Source of the DNA: Alphaproteobacteria bacterium
Lineage (GTDB): Bacteria > Pseudomonadota > Alphaproteobacteria > Rickettsiales > UBA3002
DNA: 9,912 nt
Assembly (NCBI GenBank): GCA_021732545.1
Contig: JAKFUW010000075.1
Location: 1 to 9,912 of the forward strand
Reading direction: 5' to 3'
Each line of letters starts with the position of its first letter. The first letter of the stretch is position 1. The position numbers and the translations under genes are program-made. This document shows, piece by piece, positions 1 to 5,541 of this stretch. The notes under the pieces are model-generated. The model saw only the letters and a program-made list of their open reading frames with translations. It was not told the DNA's origin and searched no databases.

Positions 1-629
1 TTGGTGGTGGCAATCAGTTCTGCACCATCGCTGTAATCGGCAGCGTCCATATATTCGCTGTAGGCACCATCGAGCACTAGGATAATATCATCGCGCAGGC
101 CTTTGCGTAGGCGATGAATTTCGCTGCTGGCGATGTAACTGCCAGTGGGGTTATTGGGGTTGGCGACAAACACGATGCGCGTATTTGGTGTTACCGCAAC
201 GAGCAGCGCATCCACATCGGTGGTGAGGTTTTTTTCGGGCGCAGTAACAGGCGTAGCACCTGATTGCTGCGTGTAAATGCGATACATTAAAAACGCATGT
301 TCGGGAAACAAGACTTCATCGCCCACGCCCGCATAGGCATGGATGATCATACGGATGATGTCATCGGATCCTGCGCCGCAGATAAGTTGATCGGTTGCAA
401 AACCCGTATGTGCATGAATCGCGTCGCGCAACGATGCGCAGCCATCTTCGGGGTAGCGAAACAGCGTGCTTGCAGTAGCGTTATAGGCGGCCAGCGCATG
501 CGGACTGCATCCGAATGGATTTTCGTTGGAGGATAATTTGATGACGGGCGCTGCGGATGCGCCTTTGGATTTTCCACCGACATAAGGCGAAATCGCATCG
601 AGGTAGGGTTTAGGTTTGGGAGTAGTCAT
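1..629 (-). CDS. hisC: Histidinol-phosphate aminotransferase, N-terminal part (runs off left edge)
   Basis: This is a fold-type I PLP aminotransferase, and the first 209 residues are present. HisC transfers the amino group between glutamate and imidazole-acetol phosphate in histidine synthesis; in many bacteria the same enzyme also aminates prephenate or phenylpyruvates. Visible motifs are the N-terminal substrate segment SSNENPFG (residues 33-40), RYPEDG (58-63), the cofactor-region motif ANPNNPTG (156-163), and LDGAYSEY (186-193), whose Asp187 and Tyr190 are the expected PLP-contacting pair. The PLP lysine lies outside the window. The ATG at 629 follows the stop of the upstream chorismate mutase-like gene by 5 bases with no clear Shine-Dalgarno, which suggests translational coupling. 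Placement beside a chorismate mutase gene favours a dual His/Tyr-Phe role. The family call is strong; the substrate range is inferred. Confidence 0.93.
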   Translation of the reverse strand, partial: MTTPKPKPYLDAISPYVGGKSKGASAAPVIKLSSNENPFGCSPHALAAYNATASTLFRYPEDGCASLRDAIHAHTGFATDQLICGAGSDDIIRMIIHAYAGVGDEVLFPEHAFLMYRIYTQQSGATPVTAPEKNLTTDVDALLVAVTPNTRIVFVANPNNPTGSYIASSEIHRLRKGLRDDIILVLDGAYSEYMDAADYSDGAELIATT

Positions 630-634
630 TACGG

Positions 635-1492
635 TTATTTCTGGCTATCAATAATCACTCGCGCATGGGCACCCAACCAGAAAATATCAATATCGGGCAG
701 GGCGGCGCGCAGTTTGGTGATATCGGCGTGGCCGGTATCGTAGAAGCCTTCGATCTGCACCAGCAAGCGGCGGATGGGCGGCTGCGCCAGCGAGTTGATG
801 AATGACGCATTGAGCTTGCATTGCTTGAACACGGTTTGCAGCTTGGAGGTGCTGACAGTTTCGTTCAGCGTGATGCTGAAATAGGACACATCGTCGCCAC
901 TGGGTTCAGGCATGATGCAGCCCAACGCCAAGGCACCAACCATGCTTTTTGCTTGATGGGCGGTGACGACTGCTGGAATATGCGCGAAAATTTTCGGCGA
1001 TTTTTCGTGATTGGGTGACAACATCGCCCACCAGTGGCGGTCGGCATCGGGGGTGGGCAACACGCCGATATTGACTTTACCGTCGGTGACGTCCGATATC
1101 ACATTGCCAGGCGTGCTGGCGGTTGCGATGGGAACGAAGGTTCCGAAATATTCGCGAGCGAGCCAATATAAATGTTGGGTATCGGGCTGCGCACTCACGC
1201 TGATGCTCATGGGCGATTCAAAATGGATGGACGCCGCGATCATCGTGCGCCAGATGTGGGCGGCGGCGGCGGGCAAAAAATCCGAACCTGCAAAGGCATC
1301 ATAGACGCGCTTGACCATAGCACCCTCGCGCCCTGAGCGCACAAGCAAGCCAGTGTGGCCTTCGCTGCGTTTTAAGCGCCCGACATCGGCGACAATGGCG
1401 ATGCGTTGTTTGATGAGCGCGATGATCTGATCGTCGAGCGTGTCAATGGCATCGCGGTAATCGGTAAGGGATTGTTTGGCGGGTTGATTCAT
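635..1492 (-). CDS. Chorismate mutase-domain protein with degenerate prephenate dehydratase/ACT-like tail
   Basis: The N-terminal domain (about residues 9-92) is an AroQ-type chorismate mutase, which converts chorismate to prephenate. Aligned by eye with E. coli CM, the active-site residues appear as Arg13, Arg30, Lys41, Arg55 and Glu92; Glu replaces the E. coli Gln, as in some other AroQ enzymes. The remaining ~190 residues resemble a shortened prephenate dehydratase. There is a first-lobe pattern around 115-150 (FGTFVP, then DGKVNIGVLP), the segment MPEPSGDDVSYF (194-205) where dehydratases carry the TRF motif, and an ACT-like end (213-275). The Thr-Arg of TRF, the GPxGTFS opening and the ESRP signature of ACT domains are all absent. 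It is therefore probably a mutase with a non-catalytic, perhaps regulatory, tail. It sits 5 bases upstream of hisC. No strong ribosome site precedes the ATG at 1492. Confidence 0.85.
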   Translation of the reverse strand: MNQPAKQSLTDYRDAIDTLDDQIIALIKQRIAIVADVGRLKRSEGHTGLLVRSGREGAMVKRVYDAFAGSDFLPAAAAHIWRTMIAASIHFESPMSISVSAQPDTQHLYWLAREYFGTFVPIATASTPGNVISDVTDGKVNIGVLPTPDADRHWWAMLSPNHEKSPKIFAHIPAVVTAHQAKSMVGALALGCIMPEPSGDDVSYFSITLNETVSTSKLQTVFKQCKLNASFINSLAQPPIRRLLVQIEGFYDTGHADITKLRAALPDIDIFWLGAHARVIIDSQK

Positions 1493-1553
1493 GCAGACTT
1501 CATGGCAGGTGATGGGTGATTTTGCAACCGAAAGATGCAGATGAGGGGTGAGC

Positions 1554-1608
1554 GGCGAGGGGCGAGGGGCGAGAACCCTCTCCCTATGGGAGAGGGCAGG
1601 GTGAGGGT
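1554..1608. repeat. GGCGAGG tandem run plus CCCTCTCCC/GGGAGAGGG hairpin
   Basis: GGCGAGG is repeated nearly three times (1554-1573). A perfect 9-bp inverted repeat follows: CCCTCTCCC at 1576-1584, loop TAT, GGGAGAGGG at 1588-1596. The outer bases ACCCTC and GAGGGT (to 1608) can extend a nested stem. Hairpins of this composition are a common type of interspersed intergenic palindrome in proteobacteria. No T-run follows, so terminator function is not supported. Confidence 0.75.
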
Positions 1609-1651
1609 AGCTACTTGAGAGTTTTTACTTTTGTGTTAACCCCTACCTCGA

Positions 1652-1672
1652 TCCTCCCCCAGAGGGGGAGGA
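1652..1672. repeat. Perfect TCCTCCCCC/GGGGGAGGA palindrome
   Basis: There are 9-bp arms at 1652-1660 and 1664-1672 with a 3-base loop (AGA). The core resembles the CTCCCCC/GGGGGAG hairpins found downstream of metW at 3653-3783, so it probably belongs to the same interspersed palindrome family. Confidence 0.75.
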
Positions 1673-1723
1673 AGAAGAAACAACGTTGACATTCACCCCA
1701 TGCCCGCACAAAACTAATCGCCT

Positions 1724-2896
1724 ATGCACATCAGCCCAACTATCAGCGCCGCATTTGGCCCCAGCTACCGAAATGTGCAGGTGGGGCAAGTGGCGTGGCT
1801 GACTCCTCGCACCCCGCTGATGCTCGAATGCGGGCAGAGTGTGGCTCGTGTGCCACTGGCCTTTCAGATTTATGGGCAGATGAATGCCGATAAATCGAAT
1901 GTGATTTTGGTATGCCACGGCCTGACGGGCGATCAATATGCCGCGAGCGTTCATCCCGTCACAGGCCGAGCAGGCTGGTGGAGCGAACTGATTGGCGAGG
2001 GCTTGCCCATCGACACCAATCGCTACTGCGTGATTGCAACCAATGTGCTGGGCGGATGCATGGGTTCATGGGGGCCCAAAAGCATCGATGAGGCAACAGG
2101 CAAACCTTACGGCATCCATTTTCCGGTGGTGACGATTGCCGATATGGTGAATGCGCAAGTGGCACTTGTGGATGCGCTGGGGATTGAAAAATTATTCGCG
2201 GTGGTGGGCGGATCGATGGGTGGGATGCAAGCGCTGCAATGGGCGGTTGCGCACCCCGCCCGTGTGTGCGCGGTGATGCCGATTGCAACCAGTTCGCGCC
2301 ATAGCGCACAAAATATTGCGTTTCACGAGATTGGCAGGCAGGCCGTGATGGCCGATCCTGATTGGTGTGGCGGCGATTATGCTACGCACCAAAAATTTCC
2401 AAGTAAAGGGCTGGCTGTGGCGCGGATGACCGCGCATGTCACTTACGTGTCGCAAGCGAGCTTGGCAGAAAAGTTCGGGCGCGGGCTGCAAAATCGTGAT
2501 GCGGTAGGCTTCGGATTCGATGCCGATTTTCAGGTGGAAAGTTATTTGCGTCATCAGGGCAAACATTTTGTGGAGCGCTTTGATCCCAATTCCTATTTAT
2601 ACATTACGCGTGCGATGGATTATTTTGATCTGGCGCACAGTGCAGGCGGGGTGCTGGCACAGCTATTCGCCAAAAGTCCGGTACGCTTTTGCGTGATTTC
2701 ATTCTCCAGCGATTGGTGTTTCCCGACTGCAGAGAGCAAAGTGTTGGTGCAAGCGATGAATTCAGCAGGCGCCAATGTGAGCTTTGCGCAAGTGATCACC
2801 GACAAAGGCCATGACGCGTTTTTGCTCGATGTGCCGGAATTTAAATCGCTGGTGCATGGCTTTTTGGAAGGCTGCGCGAAGGTTAAGGGGGTTTAG
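1724..2896 (+). CDS. metX: Homoserine O-acyltransferase (MetX)
   Basis: This alpha/beta-hydrolase-fold enzyme transfers an acyl group from acyl-CoA to homoserine, the first committed step of methionine synthesis in the cytoplasm. At 390 residues it is of normal length for the family. Family signatures are LVCHGLTGDQ (62-71), GWWSELIGEGLPIDT (84-98), the NVLGGCMGSWGP segment (107-118), and the nucleophile elbow GGSMGGMQ (162-169) with Ser164. The other triad residues are Asp330 (in SFSSD) and His363 (in DKGHDAFL). An in-frame stop just upstream of 1724 fixes the longest start. No clear Shine-Dalgarno precedes the ATG. It is followed in the same direction by metW after a 123-bp spacer, the usual partnership. 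The alanine of the common HALTGD motif is glycine here (HGLTGD). MetX enzymes may use acetyl- or succinyl-CoA, and the motifs do not let me decide which. Confidence 0.95.
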   Translation: MHISPTISAAFGPSYRNVQVGQVAWLTPRTPLMLECGQSVARVPLAFQIYGQMNADKSNVILVCHGLTGDQYAASVHPVTGRAGWWSELIGEGLPIDTNRYCVIATNVLGGCMGSWGPKSIDEATGKPYGIHFPVVTIADMVNAQVALVDALGIEKLFAVVGGSMGGMQALQWAVAHPARVCAVMPIATSSRHSAQNIAFHEIGRQAVMADPDWCGGDYATHQKFPSKGLAVARMTAHVTYVSQASLAEKFGRGLQNRDAVGFGFDADFQVESYLRHQGKHFVERFDPNSYLYITRAMDYFDLAHSAGGVLAQLFAKSPVRFCVISFSSDWCFPTAESKVLVQAMNSAGANVSFAQVITDKGHDAFLLDVPEFKSLVHGFLEGCAKVKGV

Positions 2897-2931
2897 GTTG
2901 CGGGTTTCGGGATTTAAAACTAAAAGCTTAT

Positions 2932-2991
2932 GTCATGCCGAACTTGTTTCGGCATCTTTTCGAAATGATCCTGAAACAAGTTCAGGATGAC
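2932..2991. repeat. Interspersed palindromic repeat with two alternative foldings, between metX and metW
   Basis: Hairpin 1 has ATGCCGAA at 2935-2942 pairing with TTCGGCAT at 2948-2955. Hairpin 2 has ATCCTGAA at 2968-2975 pairing with TTCAGGAT at 2981-2988. AACTTGTTTC (2941-2950) is also the exact reverse complement of GAAACAAGTT (2973-2982), so a long-range stem competes with the two local hairpins. GTCAT/ATGAC flank the unit. It looks like a dispersed repeat element. It could modulate metX-metW readthrough, but no T-run marks a standard terminator. Confidence 0.7.
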
Positions 2992-3019
2992 GCCAACTTA
3001 TAACTCATGATTCTTGCCA

Positions 3020-3628
3020 ATGAACACACTCCGACCCGATCTTCAAACCATTGCTGACCTCATCGCGCCGCAAGCCCGAGTGCTGGATATTGGCTGCGGT
3101 GATGGCGCGTTGCTGGCATGGCTGGCAGCCAACAAACAGGTGGATGGGCGCGGTATTGAAATTGATATGAGCGCCGTGCATGCAGCGTTGGCGCTGGGGT
3201 TAAGCGTGGTGCAAGGCGATGTGAACCATGATCTTGTGCATTACCCAGACGCGTGCGTGGATGTGGTGGTGCTATCGCAGGCGCTGCAGATGTTGCACGC
3301 GCCCAAAGACGTATTGCAGCAATTGTTGCGAATCGGCAAATGCGCGATTGTGTCGGTGCCGAATTTTGGCCATTGGAAAAGCCGTGCTGCGTTGCTGCTG
3401 GGCGGCAAAATGCCCGTGACCAAGCAATTAAGTTATAGCTGGTATGATACGCCCAACATCCATTTTTGTACCATCCGCGATTTTGAACAATTGTGCGAGC
3501 AGATGAATATCCGCATTACGCATCAGCAGATGGTGGATGTGGATGGCGTGCCCACGCGCGTATCCGGCAAAAGCTGGCGCGCCAATGTGTTTGGCGCACA
3601 AGGGATTTTTGTGTTGGAGAGTCGGTGA
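3020..3628 (+). CDS. metW: Methionine biosynthesis protein MetW (class I methyltransferase fold)
   Basis: MetW is a SAM-dependent methyltransferase-fold protein that accompanies MetX and is needed for homoserine acylation in many MetX-type bacteria. The first half carries motif I, VLDIGCGDGALL (about residues 21-32). It is followed by an acidic strand end, GIEIDMSAV, and by QGDVNHDL. MetW-specific stretches are SVPNFGHWKSR and LSYSWYDTPNIHFCTIRDFE, ending in GIFVLE. About 202 residues is normal for the family. I chose the ATG at 3020; a TTG at 3014 in the same frame would add two residues, and neither has a strong ribosome site. The C-terminus is odd: the last 50 bp are duplicated 240 bp downstream in the same frame, and the protein here ends in VLESR. 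The downstream copy would end in VLERVV, so the present tail may be the product of an insertion. Confidence 0.93.
   Translation: MNTLRPDLQTIADLIAPQARVLDIGCGDGALLAWLAANKQVDGRGIEIDMSAVHAALALGLSVVQGDVNHDLVHYPDACVDVVVLSQALQMLHAPKDVLQQLLRIGKCAIVSVPNFGHWKSRAALLLGGKMPVTKQLSYSWYDTPNIHFCTIRDFEQLCEQMNIRITHQQMVDVDGVPTRVSGKSWRANVFGAQGIFVLESR
3570..3619 (+). repeat. Direct repeat copy 1 (metW 3' end)
   Basis: Fifty bases within metW encode SWRANVFGAQGIFVLE. They match 3810-3859 at 49 of 50 positions, offset by exactly 240 bp. The one difference, C at 3583 against A at 3823, is a synonymous alanine codon change (GCC/GCA). Confidence 0.95.
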
Positions 3629-3652
3629 TTGACGATTGCTAATCCCACTTCC

Positions 3653-3783
3653 ACTCCCCCCTTGAGGGGGAGTCAAAAGGCGCTAAGCCTTTTGGTGGGG
3701 GGTAAAAAATACCAGCCTCTTATCCCCCCACGAAACTCGCTTCGTTACACGTGCGAGTTCCCGCTCCCCCTCAAGGGGGGAGC
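3653..3783. repeat. MITE-like palindromic element inserted after metW
   Basis: The ends are inverted copies of each other. CCCCCCTTGAGGGGGAG near 3656-3672 is the reverse complement of CTCCCCCTCAAGGGGGG at 3764-3780. Each end is itself a hairpin (ACTCCCCC/GGGGGAGT and GCTCCCCC/GGGGGAGC). Inside are a second inverted pair around 3693-3703 and 3720-3731 (GTGGGGGG against CCCCCCAC) and a hairpin AACTCGC (3735-3741)/GCGAGTT (3753-3759). There is no transposase, so it is a miniature non-autonomous element or an interspersed palindrome. The 50-bp direct repeats flank it at a distance. Confidence 0.7.
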
Positions 3784-3809
3784 AAAGAAAGAGAAAAACT
3801 TTACGCCGC

Positions 3810-3871
3810 AAAGCTGGCGCGCAAATGTGTTTGGCGCACAAGGGATTTTTGTGTTGGAGCGCGTTGTTTAG
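3810..3871 (+). pseudogene. Detached duplicate of the metW 3' end
   Basis: Bases 3810-3859 repeat the end of metW (49/50) and continue in the metW reading frame to a TAG at 3869-3871, giving SWRANVFGAQGIFVLERVV. An open frame runs from the metW stop through the insert into this copy. It has no credible start signal and its middle is palindromic repeat, so I treat it as a gene remnant rather than a gene. It may preserve the original MetW C-terminus. Confidence 0.8.
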
Positions 3872-3905
3872 TCGTCAGTCGTCAGTCGTCAGTCGTCAGT
3901 CGCCA
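3871..3905. repeat. Tandem repeat, GTCGTCA x4 plus GTCGCCA
   Basis: There are five consecutive 7-bp units, the first four identical and the fifth with one T-to-C change. The run begins at the last base of the metW-duplicate stop codon. There are no spacers, so it is not a CRISPR array. Such a run could vary in copy number by slippage. Confidence 0.95.
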
Positions 3906-3941
3906 GTTTTCAGAAAATACTGATAGCTGAAGACTGACAAC
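3892..3941. terminator. Long imperfect hairpin between metW and the convergent RTX gene
   Basis: A 22-nt arm at 3892-3913 pairs with 3920-3941 around a 6-base loop (AAAATA), with about five non-Watson-Crick positions, some of them G:U. The left arm is built from the last units of the 7-bp tandem repeat. It lies between two convergent transcription units, 12 bp from the RTX stop codon, so a bidirectional transcription stop or mRNA 3'-end protector is plausible. The lack of a strong T-run lowers confidence. Confidence 0.5.
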
Positions 3942-3952
3942 TGATAACTAAT

Positions 3953-5368
3953 TTAAGCCACAAAGGCCGACAGCGTATAAGACAATGTGATGAAATCGTC
4001 AGCAGTGGTCGGGGTGCCGTTACCGCTCACCACGCTGCTGGCGAGCGTCACATTATACAACCCTTCAACGATGAAACCATCATTGTTGGAGTTGGGCAAC
4101 AGTGCATCGCCATCGCGCTCACCAAAGGGGCGGATGAAGGTTTTGCCATCCACGCGGGAGACAGCGCTTGCCACGCTCGACATAATCTGAACGTCATTAA
4201 TGCGAGCGGTGAAATTGAGCGCACCATCGATGCCCAGCTGATAATCCGCGATGTAGGCGGTGTTGGCTGGCGTTGTTGTCTGGCCTTGTGATGTGATGAA
4301 AGGATTTGAATCTTTTTCATGGATAAACCAGAAGACATCTGCGCCGCCATCACCAAAGATAGTATCTGCGCCATCATCGGTGTAGAAAATATCGGCATCG
4401 TTGCCGCCTTCCATGCGGTCGCTGCCACGATTACCATGCAGCGTATCGCTCGCACCACCGCCCACTAGCGTATCATTGCCTGAACCGCCTTCGATAAAGT
4501 CGGATTCTTCTTCGCCGCTGATCACATCGTTGCCGCCATCGCCTTTGAGCGTGTCGTTGTTCGCGCCACCAAAAATGGTGTCGTTGCCATTGCCGCCTTC
4601 TACCGAATCCACGCCCCATTGCGCGAGGATAAAGTCGGCTCCATCGCCGCCTAGAAGGGTATCGTTTTCGGAACCGCCAAAGAGCTGATCATCGCCTGCA
4701 CCGCCGCTAATGCTATCGGCTTCCCAGTCGCCAGTTATGGTGTCATTGCCATTGCCACCGAACAAGGTATCAGCGCCGCTCCAACCATAGATTAGATCGT
4801 TATCGTCGCCACCATCCACTGAATCATTACCATTGTCGGCGAAGATAATATCGGCACCTGCGCCTGCGATCACCGTGTCGTTGCCATCTTCGGCAAACAG
4901 CATATCGTTTCCATTGCCGCCATCGAGCATGTCGGCTCCATTGCCGCCATACATAATATCATTGCCTTCGCCACCGCTGAGTGTATCGGTACCATCTTCG
5001 GCGTGCATAAAGTCGTCGCCGTCACCACCAGTAACAGAATCATTGCCGCTTGCTGCTTCTAAACGATCCGATCCGATGCCGCCCAACAGCGTATCGTTGC
5101 CCGCGCTGCCATAAATCGAGTCGTTGCCATCATTGCCTTCGAGCGAATCATCGCCATCGTCGCCGCCCAAAATATCGTTGCCTAAGCCGCCTAGCAGGTG
5201 GTCATTGCCTAGCCAGCCCCAGAGCAGATCGTCGCCATCGCGGCCTTCGAGGATGTCATTGCCCGCATTGCCCCACAGCGTATCGTTGCCGCCTTCCCCT
5301 GCGATGATATCATCTTGATCGGTGCCGGCCAGTGCATCGGCGAATTGCGTGCCAAGAATGGATACCAT
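3953..5368 (-). CDS. RTX-repeat calcium-binding protein, probable type I secretion substrate
   Basis: The protein has 471 residues. Repeats start almost at once (about residue 8) and continue to about 345. They are near-continuous nonapeptides of the GGxGxDxLx type, such as GGNGNDMLF and GGDGADFIL, three dozen or so by length. In other RTX proteins such arrays bind calcium and fold into a parallel beta-roll outside the cell. The last ~125 residues begin GADVFWFI, contain YIADYQLGIDGALNF, and end in DDFITLSYTLSAFVA. That resembles the C-terminal region of serralysin/RTX exoproteins, where an uncharged hydrophobic end serves as the type I secretion signal. There is no N-terminal signal peptide and no recognisable enzymatic or adhesive domain. 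Start 5368 is backed by a good ribosome site, AAGGAGA, 6 bases upstream (5375-5381). No ABC transporter or membrane-fusion gene is in the window. A divergent XRE regulator lies beside it. Its function may be surface-layer, matrix or calcium-related. Confidence 0.9.
   Translation of the reverse strand: MVSILGTQFADALAGTDQDDIIAGEGGNDTLWGNAGNDILEGRDGDDLLWGWLGNDHLLGGLGNDILGGDDGDDSLEGNDGNDSIYGSAGNDTLLGGIGSDRLEAASGNDSVTGGDGDDFMHAEDGTDTLSGGEGNDIMYGGNGADMLDGGNGNDMLFAEDGNDTVIAGAGADIIFADNGNDSVDGGDDNDLIYGWSGADTLFGGNGNDTITGDWEADSISGGAGDDQLFGGSENDTLLGGDGADFILAQWGVDSVEGGNGNDTIFGGANNDTLKGDGGNDVISGEEESDFIEGGSGNDTLVGGGASDTLHGNRGSDRMEGGNDADIFYTDDGADTIFGDGGADVFWFIHEKDSNPFITSQGQTTTPANTAYIADYQLGIDGALNFTARINDVQIMSSVASAVSRVDGKTFIRPFGERDGDALLPNSNNDGFIVEGLYNVTLASSVVSGNGTPTTADDFITLSYTLSAFVA
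4345..5345 (-). repeat. Degenerate ~27-bp tandem repeat encoding the RTX array
   Basis: This is the DNA counterpart of the nonapeptide array. Recurrent forms of ATCGTTGCC and GCCGCC occur on the plus strand at multiples of about 27 bases. Units are diverged, with many different third positions, suggesting an old array rather than recent expansion. Long antisense open frames across it (Ser/Pro-rich) are artefacts of this composition. Confidence 0.85.
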
Positions 5369-5374
5369 GGGGAA

Positions 5375-5381
5375 TCTCCTT
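5375..5381 (-). promoter_or_regulatory. Ribosome binding site of the RTX gene
   Basis: On the minus strand the sequence reads AAGGAGA, 6 bases before the ATG at 5368. It is the clearest Shine-Dalgarno in the window and fixes the RTX start. Confidence 0.8.
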
Positions 5382-5405
5382 TATGTGATGACAGGTTAGG
5401 AGGTT

Positions 5406-5434
5406 TTTATAGAACCGCAGGTGTAAGAAAGCAA
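5406..5434 (-). promoter_or_regulatory. Candidate sigma-70-type promoter for the RTX gene
   Basis: On the minus strand, TTGCTT (5434-5429) is followed after 17 bases by TATAAA (5411-5406), leaving a short leader before the ribosome site. The -10 box matches consensus in 5 of 6 positions but the -35 in only 3 of 6, so this is a weak to moderate call. The palindrome at 5441-5458 would lie just upstream of the -35 box, a typical position for an activator. Confidence 0.4.
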
Positions 5435-5440
5435 TGCGAC

Positions 5441-5458
5441 AGTTAACGCCTGTTAACT
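5441..5458. promoter_or_regulatory. Perfect palindrome AGTTAAC-GCCT-GTTAACT, candidate operator
   Basis: Two 7-bp arms (5441-5447 and 5452-5458) are separated by 4 bases, in the spacer between the divergent RTX and XRE-regulator genes. The symmetry fits binding of a dimeric regulator. The adjacent XRE protein is the obvious candidate, but nothing in the sequence proves the pairing. Its right arm overlaps the first TTAAYTATTTT motif. Confidence 0.45.
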
Positions 5459-5503
5459 ATTTTGAAGTAACGGTTAATTATTTTGTTAATCATTAATTAT
5501 TTT
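5453..5503 (+). promoter_or_regulatory. Three phased TTAAYTATTTT motifs
   Basis: TTAACTATTTT occurs at 5453-5463, TTAATTATTTT at 5474-5484 and again at 5493-5503. Start-to-start distances are 21 and 19 bp, close to two helical turns, so all copies face the same side of the DNA. The same 11-mer as copy 1 recurs at 7719-7729 upstream of the sensor gene. This layout suggests a cooperative regulator-binding array. AT-richness makes chance partial matches possible, but the exact 11-mers are notable. Confidence 0.5.
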
Positions 5504-5541
5504 ACGGGACAAAACCCATTTGATATGTTAATTTTTGATGC

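Larger units (their letters stand above)
1493..1723. promoter_or_regulatory. Divergent spacer between the chorismate mutase-like gene and metX, repeat-filled
   Basis: This 231-bp stretch must carry the start signals for both divergent units. Most of it is occupied by a 7-bp tandem run and two GC-rich perfect hairpins, listed separately. I see no convincing paired -35/-10 boxes and no SAM riboswitch consensus. An in-frame TAA at 1715-1717 confirms that metX cannot start upstream of 1724. Confidence 0.5.

Noticed and set aside
347..598. Minus-strand and plus-strand small open frames overlapping hisC
   Set aside because: They are out-of-frame shadows of the clear hisC reading frame (629 to 1, minus).
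1686..1718. metX promoter from TTGACA at 1686-1691
   Set aside because: No acceptable -10 box lies 16-18 bases downstream, and transcription would start at or after the metX ATG.
1493..1723. SAM-II riboswitch upstream of metX
   Set aside because: These occur before metX/metA in some alphaproteobacteria, but I could not find the consensus pseudoknot blocks; the spacer is filled by other palindromes.
3629..3871. Open frame directly after metW that could be called an 80-residue gene
   Set aside because: It begins at a TTG right after the metW stop with no ribosome site, runs through palindromic repeat and ends in the duplicated metW tail; it is best read as a rearrangement product.
3871..3905. 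Possible CRISPR array
   Set aside because: The units are 7 bp with no spacers and no cas genes; it is a simple tandem repeat.
4401..5318. Long Ser/Pro-rich and Arg/Cys-rich open frames on the plus strand
   Set aside because: They are antisense to the RTX repeats; their composition simply mirrors the Gly/Asp/Asn codon repeats and they lack start signals.
5443..5496. CtrA-type boxes (TTAA-N7-TTAA), tempting in an alphaproteobacterium
   Set aside because: TTAA pairs here are separated by 6, 8 or 3 bases, and the pair at 7719-7734 by 8, none by the canonical 7; the phased 11-mer description fits better.
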